Part shown: one piece after another, positions 32,301 to 43,878 of the stretch
Layout: every line of letters starts with the position of its first letter
Position numbering within the stretch: position 1 is the first letter of the stretch
Source: Symsagittifera roscoffensis
Taxonomy: Eukaryota; Xenacoelomorpha; Acoela; Convolutidae
Reading direction: 5' to 3'
Assembly: GCF_963678635.1 (NCBI RefSeq)
Contig: NC_087064.1
Location: 68,374,025-68,438,024, forward strand
Length of the DNA stretch: 64,000 nucleotides
Position numbers and translations under genes: made by a program
Notes under the pieces: generated by a model
Told to the model about the DNA's origin: nothing
Database searches by the model: none
Seen by the model: only the letters and a program-made list of their open reading frames with translations

Positions 32301-33177
32301 ACATGAAAACTTCTGATTAACATATAACACACTGTTCTCTGACCGATTATGGCGCTCGCATCGAAAGGTCGTTTCGACGTTTAGAAAAGGTCGAGTTGCT
32401 ATTTTGGTTGTAGAAAAACAAGCCAAAAACATGTATGTGTTACATAATAGTTATGATAGTTATGTAACAGTTACGAAAATGACGTAACTTTTGGCTGATT
32501 TGTATACTCTGCGACATAATCTTCGGTTAGTTTGTTCACTCGTTTTTTTCCACGTAGTCTAGATTGCATCTAGATCCTGCGTAAAGAAACATTAATGCCT
32601 TGAGAATTGAATTCTGACTGTCATTCGATAAGGATCTACAGCATGAGATATAGCCTAATAAAGTTCATTTAAAACACTTCTAAACTATACAAAATATTAG
32701 TTCTAATTGATGGTCACGAGTTTAAAGTTTTTTTAAACGTCAATGAACGTAGTGAAGAGACTTATATAGGTCGTGATGATGAATATTTCTGGAAAAAGTG
32801 TTAAAAATTGATCACGCTTCAAACTTGACTTTTGGCGGTTATTTTTAGATTTGCCACCGGAATAAAAATTTTACTTGTGATCCAGTTTTCTCTAATTGGG
32901 CTATTTTATGGAAAAAAATGATGATAAAAAACATGAAGTTTGAAGTGCTTCAACGGGATGAAAAATTTAATTTTTTCCAGGAGAAGTCATCGTTTTCTCA
33001 GTTTTACTTGAGTTCATTGACCTTTTCCCAATTCTCTGTTGACGATGTTTAGGAGTAGTTGCCATCCACGCAGAGAATGAGAATGCGTATGACATGAGGA
33101 AGGCATTGTCCAGAGATGTGGATCGGAAGTCTGTGGTGCCACTGAAGCAGCCAGTCTATCCAGAAGATGTGGATTAA
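28458..33177 (+). CDS. NAA20: NAA20, catalytic subunit of NatB N-terminal acetyltransferase (four coding exons)
   Basis: Transfers acetyl from acetyl-CoA to protein N-termini of the Met-Asp/Glu/Asn/Gln type; acts on ribosomes with NAA25. Coding exons: 28458-28608, 29200-29348, 30182-30377 and 33053-33177, joined in phases 1, 0 and 1, giving 206 residues (human about 178). Motifs: LDPLTETYALPFYLQY, WHGHVTCLTVSPEHRRMGLA (acetyl-CoA loop), FVDLFVRKSNEAAINMY, LGYSVYREVIDYYS and the C-terminal AYDMRKALSRDVDRKSVVPL. The extra length is a Pro-rich insert (EPAPPTPPPPDAAKGG...) at the exon 3/4 boundary, which has no counterpart in the human protein. Exons 1 and 2 exist twice (also 24780 and 25522). 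Either first pair could be spliced to exon 3. Intron 2 carries a third partial copy of the duplicated flank; intron 3 carries SINE- and MITE-like elements. Confidence 0.93.
29349..29610 (+). repeat. Third, partial and diverged copy of the duplication's left flank
   Basis: Follows exon 2 of unit 2 and matches the first 260 bp or so of units 1 and 2 (gtcagacaatagactggac ... actaatcacctga) with about a dozen substitutions. That is far more than the difference between the two full units. Confidence 0.85.
30504..30903. mobile_element. MITE-like GC-capped fold-back element in NAA20 intron 3
   Basis: The left end gcgcggatctagg...gagggggcgg faces the right end gggggcggccgcccc...taagtccgcttctgg in inverted orientation. 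The GC-rich tips in an AT-rich intron stand out. About 400 bp, non-coding; the overlapping 133-codon frame is exon 3 read into the intron. Confidence 0.6.
31000..31162 (+). repeat. SINE-like tRNA-derived repeat, family A
   Basis: tagcctactggtaactaatacgcctgggacggcaaag, B-box-like gtgttcgaatctgac, and the tail ggactattatttgtctacttatgttttgtcggcttagttgcc. Longer strings are given only by their landmarks; the order is the same as at 22478. Confidence 0.75.
31545..31690 (+). repeat. SINE-like tRNA-derived repeat, family A, best-preserved promoter boxes
   Basis: A-box-like gtcgtagaggtaagaagagg, B box aggttcgaacccgg (close to the tRNA consensus), then the tail ggactatcgtccgtctgt...gtcggcttggttccc. 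The B box is the best of the family and may still bind TFIIIC. Confidence 0.75.
31693..31858 (+). repeat. SINE-like tRNA-derived repeat, family A, directly downstream in tandem
   Basis: cgtagctcgatagttcagc, B-box-like ggagtttgattccgg, and the tail gattattgtctgtctgc...gtctgcttagttccgc. It sits head-to-tail behind the previous copy with almost no spacer. Confidence 0.7.
32735..33052 (+). repeat. Dispersed repeat copy ending at the NAA20 exon-4 splice acceptor
   Basis: Contains caatgaacgtagtgaaga, cttatataggtcgtg, gccaccggaataaaaa, tgatccagttttctc and ttacttgagttcattgacc, the landmark order of the family at 20385-20800. Its end, gttgacgatgtttag, is the acceptor of exon 4. Confidence 0.7.
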
Positions 33178-33865
33178 TCTCAATAGACTCACCAAGCAGT
33201 CCAAAAGTGCTATCGGCTCAGACAAAAAAAAACATTTGAGTTGAAAAACAAACTACTTTTGATGAACCCACCTCTAGTGTCCTTCTTTTGAACTTGTCTG
33301 TTTCTGACGTCAAAAGTAGTGACAATGAATCGGCAATTTGTCTGTATCAAATACTATTAAAAAATACTTCACAACCAAACTGCTCGTTTCCCGAAAATTA
33401 CTTTTGCAACTAAAATTTTTCAATTACATTGTTACTAATTAGCCAAAAAACACAGCAGTCTTAGATAATATTAAAGACGTGAAATTTGTATTCCTTCAAA
33501 AGACTTGGTTGATTTTGAGACCTTCTTTCGCGGATATGAACAGTTTCAGTTGTTGGATTTCGATGTCTTTTCAACTTGTAGTATTAAAAAGCATTTAATT
33601 AACTTTAGTTTCTATCAATTCTCTGTTCACATTAAGATTCAATAAGTAGAATTGCTCCCGCACTTGAATCATGACGCAAACAAACGCTTTTGATATAATA
33701 CGAGTTCAGTTTTTTCCAACCTAGCTCTCGTATGCCATTTAGTGTCTCGCATCTTAATAATAAGACCAAATGTCTTGCCTCAATTCAATTTGGAACGCAT
33801 TAATCTGCCGCTTACGCGTGTCATTAGACAGCAATATATCGCGATTTAATTAACACAAATAAAAA
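33178..33865. other. NAA20 3' flank; edge of a dispersed repeat
   Basis: No ORF. From about 33760 the sequence (gaccaaatgtcttgcc, ccgcttacgcgtgtcatta, atatatcgcg) is weakly similar to 45165-45300, indicating an old dispersed repeat. Confidence 0.5.
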
Positions 33866-36574
33866 ATTTCAAGCCCCCATAATTTTTCAAACAAAACTTC
33901 TCGTATCAGGGAAAAGCCCTGAATGAATGTTTCGACTGCCCTTCTATTGATCTCGAATAGTTTTTGGTAAATTAAAAATTTTTTTGGCAAAAATATGAAT
34001 TTTAGGCTGATGATATCAAAGTTTAAATGTTACAATTTGAGTCGTGTATGAAATTATTAAAACCAATTAACTGCCTCAATTCAATTTCGAATGATTTTGT
34101 AGTGCGGGATAATTCGCCATGTGTAACGTATAAAACGAGCAGTGAAGACTGACTCGTGGAAGATACCTATATCGGTGCGCACACCAGGCTGAGCCCATGC
34201 TGTGCAAGTGAACGGTCCCTCGAGTTTTGTAAAATTGATCCTTATATAAACTAACCCGGTTATATATATATATATATATTCCTCACTTTCTTCGAAAGTC
34301 GGAACAAAAATGATCGCAGATGATTTTTTTAAATTTGAGCTCAAGGAAAAAAACATCTTTCAGATGGTAGAAAAAATTTCCGTCAAAAATGGTAAGTGAT
34401 AAAGTCAAAATAGGTCGAATAAAAAACCCATCAGGCATAAATATTTCGCTTTTTCTTCGAAATTCTGTGCCAAAACAATGAATGACTCAGTAAACCTTTT
34501 TGTAGAATCGGTTTTCCATAATTGCGATTAATTGACAAATGCTTGTTAGTACTGTTTCACGCGCAGTAATTAATATATTGTACGGCTGACCACTTTTTTT
34601 CAAGGTTTTTAAGGTTTTTTTGCAAGGTTTGTTTAGTAATTACAGAGCATATGATCTGGCAATATTTGCATTTTTTCTGCCTAAGACAACAACAATTAAT
34701 GCTCTAAAATAATCTGTTTAGGATGTCATAGCTAAGAAGATAGTTCTGAGCTCGAATCACGCCGTTTCAATATTTTGTTCCGACCATTGAAAATGGGAAG
34801 AACTTTGTCTTCGAGTGCGTTTTAGTTTTTTTATTTTCAATACAAAATCAGGGGCCGTAAATAATCATCGCAACTGTTTCAGTGATTTATCATATTAGAG
34901 TCCTGCCACTCACGACTCGAAAGATTTCAAAAAATTCAAACAGTTTTTCAAGAGTTGGGTAAACCCGGTTAGAATTTTTTTGAGTTTTAGTCGCTGCAAT
35001 ATAGCTCGCTGGAAAAAGAATAATCAATCGAAATAATACTAAAGGCTTTCATTTAAGTAGTGAATATTAGTTTTACTCCGGGAAAACTAGTGTAAGAGGC
35101 TCAATTTTTTCGGAAAAACCAGAAAAAGTTTACCGAAAAGTGTTTGAAAATGTTTTCCTTTTTTTGGTTTTTATTCAAGGTTCGAAAACAACTGTTTTTT
35201 AATAGATTTTTTATGAATGTAGTAAAAACATTCTGAGCTAAATAACTTGCACAGCAACCGACTATTCTTGTTTTATTTTGAAGCTGCTTGTTCTTGTTTT
35301 TCTTGTTTTTGCCTCTTTGTATTTTTTGCTTGTCTGTGCGCAGTAGAAATACTTTACACAACTAATTGAAAACTCCTTATCAAAATTAAAGCAAGAATGA
35401 GGTTGTAAAAAAGTTTGAAACAAGCCTTTTGCTAATTAAGATGAATGCATTTGGGAGATTTGAAACGTTAGAGATTGAAGTTTAATTTCCCTTTTTAGAT
35501 CGTGGAGACCAGGAAAGTCTTAAACGGTTTCTATGAACTCATGACTTCGTTTTTTTACTTCTATTTTGGACAGTGAGTTCAAAAAAAACTAATTCTGATT
35601 TGAAATTCAAAATTGCCAGTAGAACAAAACATCCCAACAATATCGTTTTTCAGGTTGGGCTAGTTATATCGAGATGTGTCAATCGAGATATAATTTTTTT
35701 TTCCATTGCCACTTGTTGCTGGTTTTTTCGAAGCTCGGCTTGGAGTTTGTGTTCATTTTGAATCTCGCCAAAGTTTTCAATATCAAGTGTAGGGCAACAA
35801 TATCAATAACAAAACTTATTATTGATATTGTTACCAAAGTTGATTGTAGGTTTTAGTTTTCTAAGCAGATTTAAAAACATCAACGATCTAGTTTTGGCAA
35901 CTAGGTTAAATTTTGGCAAAAAAATGGCAATGATGAGAGTCAATGATGGCAATGATGAGAGTCAAAAATGGCAATGATGAAAATGGCAATGATGAATTTC
36001 AGAGTTTAACGACACTGTTGTATGTTTTTTTTTTAAAAAAATTGACTAGAAATGAGCCATACCAGCAGTTTTGTTAGAGTTTTTTATGGCCATCAACACT
36101 GATGCAACTTCCTCGTGTGTAACGGTTGGGTTGAAGTGAAAGTCTAAATGAATAAAGAGAGCTAAAATGTTGTTAAGCAACAGTTTGAAACATGAATTTT
36201 TTAAAAGGAAGTGAAATTCAGTTGAAATATCAGTTTTCAAGAAAAAATTATTTTCTCAACACCAAGCGAACTTTTTAGAAGCATCTTTTAGGAATCCTAA
36301 TCACGGCTGAAAGACTTTTCTACACTTGAATATTTCACTTGAATCACTGCCAGTGAACTTTGAGCTGCGTGATTTTGCTTCTTTAGGTCAGTATTTATTC
36401 CCATTCTGTGACTGGCCGGAAACACAAAATCATTTGTGGGTTTTCTAGCCAAATTGTGAGCCAATAGCGTGCGCATAAAATTTTTTACTTGGTTTTTAGA
36501 AATTTTGACGCCTTTTTTGACCTTATTAAATTTTCGAATTCCTCTACGAAATAATGAACTTTTAATGATCCTGT
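33866..36574 (+). repeat. Tandem array unit 1 (2.7 kb)
   Basis: Begins at caagcccccataatttttc and repeats at about 36577 and 39162. It contains a (TA)n tract at 34260, a SINE-like family B element at 34715-34925 and, near 35930-36000, an internal cluster of aatggcaatgatga words that accounts for its extra length. Frames such as 36046-36240 recur in the next unit but look non-coding. Confidence 0.85.
34715..34925 (+). repeat. SINE-like family B, with tRNA-like head
   Basis: Head: gatgtcatagctaagaagatag (A-box-like) and gagctcgaatcacgcc (B-box-like). Body: ttgttccgacca, ttcgagtgcgttt, aaaatcagggg and taatcatcg. The copies in the next two array units are at about 37375 and 39955. Confidence 0.7.
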
Positions 36575-39161
36575 CTTAAGCCCCCATAATTTTTCAAACA
36601 AAATTTCTCGTATCAGGGAAAAGCCCTGAATGAATGTTCCGACTGCCCTTCTATTGATCTCGAATAGTTTTTGGTAAGTTAAAAAGTTTTTTGGCAAAAA
36701 TATGAATTTTAGGCTGATGATATCAAAGTTTTAATGTTACAATTTGAGTCGTGTATGAACTTATTAAAACCAATTAACTGCCTCAATTCAATTTCGAACG
36801 ATTTTTTTGTGCGGGATAATTCGCCATGTGAAACGTATAAAACGAGCAGTTAAGACTGACTCGTGGAAGATTACTATATCGGTGCGCACACCAGTATAAA
36901 CTACCCCGGTTATATATATATATATATATATATTCCTCACTTTCTTCGAAAGTCGGAACAAATGTGATCACAGATGATTTTTTTAAAACTTGAGCTCAAG
37001 GAAAAAAAACATCTTTCAGGTGGTAGAAAAAAATTTCCGTCAAAAATGGTAAGTGATAAAGTCAAAAATAGATCGAATAAAAAACCCATCAGGCATAAAT
37101 ATTTCGCTTTTTCTTCGAAATTCTGTGCCAAAACAATGAATGACTCGGAAAAATTTTTTGTAGAATCGGTTTTCCATAATCGCGATCAATTGACAAATGC
37201 TTGTTAGTACTGTTTCACGCGCAGTAACTAATAAATTGTACGGCTGACCACTTTTTTTCAAGGTTTTTAAGATTTTTTTGCAAGGTTTATTTAGTAATTA
37301 CAGAGCATATGATCCGACAATATTTGCATTTTTTCTGCCTAAGACAACAACAATTAATGCTCTAAAATAATCTGTTTAGGATGTCATAGCTAAGAAGATA
37401 GTTCTGAGCTCGAATTACGCGGTTTCAATATTTTGTTCCGACCACTGAAAAGGGGAAGAAATTTGTCTTCGGGTGCGTTTCAGTTTTTTTTATTTTCCAT
37501 GCAAATCAGGGGCCGTAAATAATCATCGGAACTGTTTCAGTGATTTATCATATTAGAGCCCTGCCAGTCACGACTCGAAAGATTTCAACAAATTCAAACA
37601 GTTTTTCAAGAGTTGAGTAAACGCGGTTTGAATTTTTTTGAGTTTTAGTCGCTGCAATAAAGCTCGCTGGAAAAAGAATAATCAATCGAAATAATACTGG
37701 AGGCTTTCATTTGAGTAGTGAATATTAGTTTTACAGAGGCTCAATTTTTTCGGAAAAACCAGAAAAGTTTACCAAAATGTGTTTGAAAATGTTTTCCTTT
37801 TTTGGTTTTTATTCAATGTTCGAAAACAACTGTTTTTTAATAGATTTTTTATGAATGTAGTAAGAACATTCTGAGCTGAATAACTTGCACGGCAACCGAC
37901 TATTCTTGTTTTATTTTGAAGCTGCTTGTTCTTGTTTTTTCTTGTTTTTGCCTCTTTGTCTTTTTTGCTTGTCTGTGCTTAGTAGGATTACTTTACACAA
38001 CTAATTGAAAACTCCTTATCAAAATTAAAGCAAGAATGAGGTTGGAAAAAAGTTTGAAACAAGCCTTTTGCTAATGAAGATGAATGCATTTGGGAGATTT
38101 GAAACGTTAGAGATTGAAGTATAATTTCCCTTTTTAGATCGTGGAGACCAGGAAAGTCTTAAACGGTTTGTATGAACTCATGACTTCTTTTTTTACTTCT
38201 ATTTTGGGCAGTGAGTTCAAAAACTAATAATTCTGATTTGAAATTCAAAATTGCCAGTGGAGCTAAACATCCCATCAATATAGTTTTTAAGTTGGGCTAG
38301 TTATATCAAAATGTGTCAATCGAGAAATAATTTTTTTTCCATTGCCACTTGTTGCTGGTTTTTTCGAAGCTCGGCTTGGAGTTTGTGTTCATTTTGAATC
38401 TCGCCAAAGTTTTCAATATCAAGTGTAGGGCAACAACATCAATAACAAAACTTATTTTTGATATTGTTCCCAAAAATGATTGTAGGTTTTAGATTTCTAA
38501 GCAGATTTAAAAACATCAACGATCTAGTTTTGGCAACTAGGTTAAATTTTGGCTAAAAAGTGGCAATGATGAGAGTTTCATGAATTTCAGAGTTTAACGA
38601 CACTGTTGTATGTTTTTTAAAAAAATTTGACTAGAAATGAGCCATACCAGCAGTTTTGTTAGAGTTTTTTATGGCCATCAACGCTGACCCAACTTCCTCG
38701 TGTGTAACAGTTGGGTTGAAGTGAAAGTCTAAATGAATAAAGAGAGCTAAAATGTGGTTAAGCAACAGTTTCAAACATGAATTTTTGAAAAGGAAGTGAA
38801 ATTCAGTTGAAATATTAGTTTTCAAGAAAAAAATATTTTCTCAACACCAAGCGAACTTTTTAGAAGCATCTTTTAGGAATCCTAATCACGGCTGAAAGAC
38901 TTTTCTACACTTGAACATTTCACTTGAATCACTGCCAGTGAACTTTGAGCTGCGTGATTTTGCTTCTTTAGGTCATTATTCGTTTCCATTCTGTGACTGG
39001 CCGGAACAACAAAATCATTTGTGGTTTTTCTAGCCAAATTGTGAGCCAATAGCGTGCGCATAAAATTTTTTACTTGGTTTTTAGAAATTTTGACGCCTTT
39101 TTTGACCTTATTAAATTTTCGAATTCCTCTACGAAATAATGAACTTTTAATGATCCTGTCT
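36575..39161 (+). repeat. Tandem array unit 2 (2.6 kb)
   Basis: Head-to-tail copy of unit 1 with substitutions, small indels and a 60-bp-scale difference near 36895 (it lacks the ggctgagcccatgctgtgc stretch of unit 1). It includes the second SINE-like B copy at about 37370-37580. Confidence 0.85.
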
Positions 39162-40225
39162 CAAGCCCCCATAATTTTTCAAACAAAATTTCTCGTATCA
39201 GGGAAAAGCCCTGAATGAATGTTCCGACTGCCCTTCTATTGATCTCGAATAGTTTTTGGTAAGTTAAAAAGTTTTTTGGCAAAAATATGAATTTTAGGCT
39301 GATGATATCAAAGTTTTAATGTTACAATTTGAATCGTGTATGAACTTATTAAAACCAATTAACTGCCTCAATTCAATTTCGAACGATTTTTTTTGTGCGG
39401 GATAATTCGCCATGTGAAACGTATAAAACGAGCAGTTAAGACTGACTCGTGGAAGATTACTATATCGGTGCGCACACCAGTATAAACTACCCCGGTTATA
39501 TATATATATTCTTCACTTTCTTCGAAAGTCGGAACAAATGTGATCACAGATGATTTTTTTAAAATTTGAGTTCAAGGAAAAAAAACATCTTTCAGGTGGT
39601 AGAAAAAAATTTCCGTCAAAAATGGTAAGTGATAAAGTCAAAATAGGTCGAATAAAAAACCCATCAGGCATAAATATTTCGCTTTTTCTTCGAAATTCTG
39701 TGCCAAAACAATGAATGACTCAGTAAACCTTTTTGTAGAATCGGTTTTCCATAATTGCGATTAATTGACAAATGCTTGTTAGTACTGTTTCACGCGCAGT
39801 AATTAATATATTGTACGGCTGACCACTTTTTTTCAAGGTTTCTAAGGTTTTTTTGCAAGGTTTATTTAGTAATTACAGAGCATATGATCCGACAATATTT
39901 GCATTTTTTCTGCCTAAGACAACAACAATTAATGCTCTAAAATAATCTGTTTAGGATGTCATAGCTAAGAAGATAGTTCTGAGCTCGAATCACGCCGTTT
40001 CAATATTTTGTTCCGACCATTGAAAAGGGGAAGAACTTTATCTTCGAGTGCGTTTTAGTTTTTTTTTTCCATGCAAAATCAGGGGCCGTAAATAATCATC
40101 GGAACTGTTTCAGTGTTTTATCATATTAGAGCCCATCCAGTCACGACGCGAAAGATTTCAAAAAATTCAAACAGTTTTTCAAGAGTTGAGTAAACCCGGT
40201 TAGAATTTTTTGGAGTTTTAAGTAA
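39162..40225 (+). repeat. Tandem array unit 3 (partial, 1.06 kb)
   Basis: Matches the first 1.06 kb of units 1 and 2, then breaks off near agaattttttggagttttaag. It includes the third SINE-like B copy (39955-40160). Confidence 0.85.
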
Positions 40226-40239
40226 AAAAATTTCCGAAG

Positions 40240-41830
40240 AAAATTATTCGACGATAACTACCGGTTTTTGTCGTTAAAGGGCAAAAAATTGTTCGAAAGC
40301 AAAAAATTGTTCGAAATTTGAATTATTGTTTACTACACTTGCAAAGCAAAGTGTATTTGTACGAACTTTCTTTTTCCCAACCTAAGTTGCAAATATTAGT
40401 TCCATTTTGGGGCAATTTTTTTAGATTTTTGATAGCATGCGCTTTGACATTTGATTAGAAAAGAGTTCCCTCAGCTGATGCATTTTTAATTCATCATATG
40501 AACTGAAAAAAAAGTTACTTGTTTCAAATTGCAGAACAATGATAAAAAGCTGATTATCAGAAATTTTCTAACTCATTATAACTAGCAATTTTTTAAATTG
40601 CATAATTTGTACATAATGTGGCCTTATGCTTTGCGATTTATTACATGCTAAATTGAGTCAATTCGTATTTGGTGCCACTTCTGCTGAACTGCATTGGCAA
40701 TTTATGAGTATATGTATCTGCTTTATTCGATTTTTGGTTGTGTTCTCGCTAGTGTTTGCAAAGCGCAACTTAGCCGCTGTGTGAACAACTTAATGCTGTA
40801 TCTTTTATAAGCGTTATGTTTGAACAATTTTGTGACATTGTTCAACGAATGAAAAGTTTCTCTATCCTTTGAAGTAACAAGTTCACAACTCTGTGTTAAC
40901 TGTTAAAATGTATATGAACAAAGTGAAAACAAAATCGCATAAGCTATTCACTTTCAACTTTGTTTTTTTTTGAGATTTGATTTTCAATTTTCCTTCCAGC
41001 TGACGTCGAGTTCATTTCGAAATGAGTTGGAAATGACATTATCTAAAAAGTAAGGTTAAACTGCGTTCTGTTTCATTTGTGCGTCCCACGTTTTAAGGAG
41101 AAATGCACCAGAGTCAAAGAAAAATGTGTCTGAAGAAAATTTTTCAATGATAACTGCTGGTGTTTTTGTTAAACAGGCCAAAAATTGTTCAAAATTTGAG
41201 TTATTGTTTATTACGCTTGCGAAACAAAGTGTATTAGTACGAACTTTCTTTTTTCCAACCTAAGTCGCAATTGTTGGTGCCACTATTGGGGCAACTTTAC
41301 AGATTTTTCATAGCATGTGCTTTGACATTTGATTAGTAAAAAGTTAACACAGCTGATGCATTTTTAATTCATCAAATGAACTGAAAAAAGTTATTTGTTT
41401 CAAACAGCAGTACAATGATAAAAAGCTCAATTTCAGAAAATCTTTAACTCACAGTATCTCGCAATTTTGTTGAAATGTTGAATTTTTACATATTTTGGCC
41501 TTATGTTTTCCAATTAATTACACGCTAAGTTGTGTTCTTTTGTATTTGGTGCTACTTTTGCTGCATCGCACTTGCAATTTGTTAGCATATGTAGCTGCGT
41601 TTTTGGTGGCTAACTTTTGGGCATTTGAAGCATCCGTGGCTGAGTGGTTCGTACGTGATACTCAAATTTGCTAGGTCGCAGATTCGAATCCGACACGTAG
41701 CCGAGTTTTTGCTAATTCGAGGCTTAATTCTACTTTTTTTTATTTCACTTGATTAGCTGCTTTTTGGTCGTGTTCTTGCAAGTGTTTGTGAAGCGCAGCT
41801 GCGCCTCTGTGTTAAAATGGGGCTAAACGC
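40240..41830 (+). repeat. Two diverged tandem units of dispersed family C
   Basis: The order gataactaccgg, aaaaattgttcgaaa, acttgcaaagcaaagtgta, gtacgaactttctttt, gctttgacatttgatta, gctgatgcatttttaatt and aatgataaaaagct at 40245-40560 is repeated at 41135-41450. Each ends with a small GC-rich hairpin (gcaaagcgcaacttagccgc at 40757, gtgaagcgcagctgcgcc at 41787). Unit 2 contains a tRNA-like segment at 41628-41702 (tggctgagtggttcg and gattcgaatccg) that does not close into a tRNA acceptor stem. Confidence 0.65.
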
Positions 41831-42339
41831 GCGTAAAAAAATGTTTTGATTTAATCAGACAGAACTGCCTGCCATAAAATAATAGTAAAGGGGGAACCTT
41901 TGGGAAAATAGGGCAACCAAAACGGGGGGACGGGGGTTTAGGGGGGCGTTTGACTCTTTTGCCGGGCTTCTGTGTAAAATGTGAATGGGGGAAACTGGAA
42001 AATATCCGCAGCCAGTTTCCTTTTTCTGAAAACCTTTTTTCCCAGCCAAATATAAACGATAAACGCTTAAATTCTTTTCTTTCTCGAGATCTTCCAAAAA
42101 CTCGGGATTCTGCTAATCGTACTTGTTGGTAAAGAGTTTACAAGATATCATTAATTACAAATTAGTGTAGTGAGTTAATGCAAAATTTGTATGCAAATGT
42201 CATTAATTATTGTTAATTATTTTATGATAAAGTACCGAAAAATGTGGCCTTTATGCTGATAGTCTTTTCAATTTTTTTTTCATTCTTTATTGTTTTTATT
42301 TAATTTTTAATTAAGTTTTTATTTAGATTAGTTTAATGT
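41831..42339. other. Downstream flank of the GT32 gene
   Basis: No gene is seen. Overlapping frames on both strands (41855-42132) are not supported. Confidence 0.5.
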
Positions 42340-43878
42340 TCAGAAAACAGTTAAGTCTTTGAATGCTATTGGACAAATTTTCGGCCCATAATACGAATAA
42401 ATCTCTCGTTTCGGATTGCCTGTGACTTTTAAGTTTTCGTTTGCTGTGTTGAACAGATGGTGAACAAACGAGCATCGCGTCAGTTCATCCCAGTAACTTT
42501 CGCTTTTGTCTTGCTTAGTCCACATCATCTCTCGTCTGTTCCAAGTTGGTGTAATTGTATAGGAGGGAAGAATAGTGAGGTCTTTTGCGTTTATATTTGT
42601 TATCAGTGAAAGGTTGTACATCTTTTTGACTGCGTCTGTGAGTATGATTGGCCCAATATGATTGCGTTCGCCTTTTATTGGGTCGAATATTCGGTGCGTC
42701 ATTTCCATGACAAGCCATGCAAGCCGATGACCTGAAAAGGTTTCTTTGTTAGTTAGCTGCAAACTTCTATCAAGCTTAACGATATTGTTTGGATATGTCT
42801 TTGCCTTATTATTGGCCCGAAGCTGTTATAAGAGTTCCAAAACTATATGGTGTGAGAATTCTGGATAATTTAATCTAAAGTTTTATTGTTTTTATACCCA
42901 ATCGTAATTTTCACCAATGAGATGAAAAGAACTATTTTTTTTTTGTTGCCGCTTAATAAATAATGCACAAAAACACCCAAAACACAAAAAAAATTATTGA
43001 GTGAATTTTCAGCCATTGAAAGACTAACTATTATATAATACTTTATGGCCTAGAAGAAAAATTTGGGCTATACCTTTGCTCAAATGAAACTGGCTACTAC
43101 TGATCTGGTATGAACCCTGTCGCTTAGTCGCCCCTGGCGGTTTCTTTTCAGTTCCCTCTGGCAGCTGACAGTCTTTCGGTTTCGGTTTATCATACATGGC
43201 GTTAATTGGAACGGTGTCTACAAACGAGTTCAGGTCTTTCAGAAATAAGACATCCAAATCGGCATAAAGCCCGCCATATTTGTACACTAAAGGGGAGCGA
43301 AGTAGGTCGCTGAGCCAGTTGCCGAGAAACATATCGGGTGCGTATTTGAAGTATCGTTCTATATCCTGTTCAAGAGGCGTGTTCGAAAAAAGTTCCTCAA
43401 AATGAATAGTATAAAAGCTTATTTTGTTTCTAAGTTTGTTCAGAATCTCACACAAGCCAGGATATTTGGATAATTTCAGAGAATCTGCTCTGGTAAGAAC
43501 ATTTACATGAAGTCCAGACTTTCTGGCCGCCGACTCGATAGCGCACAGCTGTCTTCCAGATAAGCTGAATCCTTTGGACTTGGGACTTGTATGCGTGAAG
43601 AAGATTTGCTTGTTAGTTAGCGAGTCGTGTGCTGTGAAGTTTCGCAATGTTAGATAACCATCACAGTCTATGATTTTATTTTTCAACGATGATTCTATTT
43701 CTCCGGTTGGCTTTGATTTGGAAGCAGGGAATTCAGTGTAATTTTTAGGAAAGTCAGTTGGATGGTTTCGTTGTTCTGTTATTGAATATCCTCGAAAAAG
43801 GTAAAAGTAAGCCGCAAACGCACCTGAAACAATTAATTTTTTAAACATGATTAAAAAACTAATAGTAAGTGAGTGCAA
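42340..43878 (-). CDS. A4GALT/A4GNT-like glycosyltransferase (GT32), two exons
   Basis: A Golgi type II enzyme that, by family, transfers galactose or N-acetylglucosamine in alpha-1,4 linkage; the actual donor and acceptor are not determined by sequence. Exon 1 (43878-43074) has a membrane anchor at residues ~3-28 (SFLIMFKKLIVSGAFAAYFYLF), then IFFTHTSPKSKGFSL, RQLCAIESAARKSGLHVNVL, and the DXD-bearing YKYGGLYADLDVLFLKDL (the metal/nucleotide-sugar site). Exon 2 (42731-42340) carries GHRLAWLVMEMTHRIFD and GPIILTDAVKKM, matching the family's WGHQGP region, and the C-terminal FVHHLFN. The junction is caaag|gtatag ... ttttcag|gtc in phase 1 (intron 342 bp). The protein is 398 residues against about 350 for the family. 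The first ATG (43878) or the second (43848) could start it. Distinguishing A4GALT from A4GNT is beyond what I can see. Confidence 0.9.

Noticed and set aside
36046-36240. Minus-strand 64-codon frame repeated at 38631
   Set aside because: The repetition comes from the tandem array. Composition and changes between copies do not look like selection on protein.
41628-41702. Possible tRNA gene (tggctgagtggttcg ... gattcgaatccg)
   Set aside because: The T-arm and acceptor stems do not pair, so it is only tRNA-like and probably SINE-derived.
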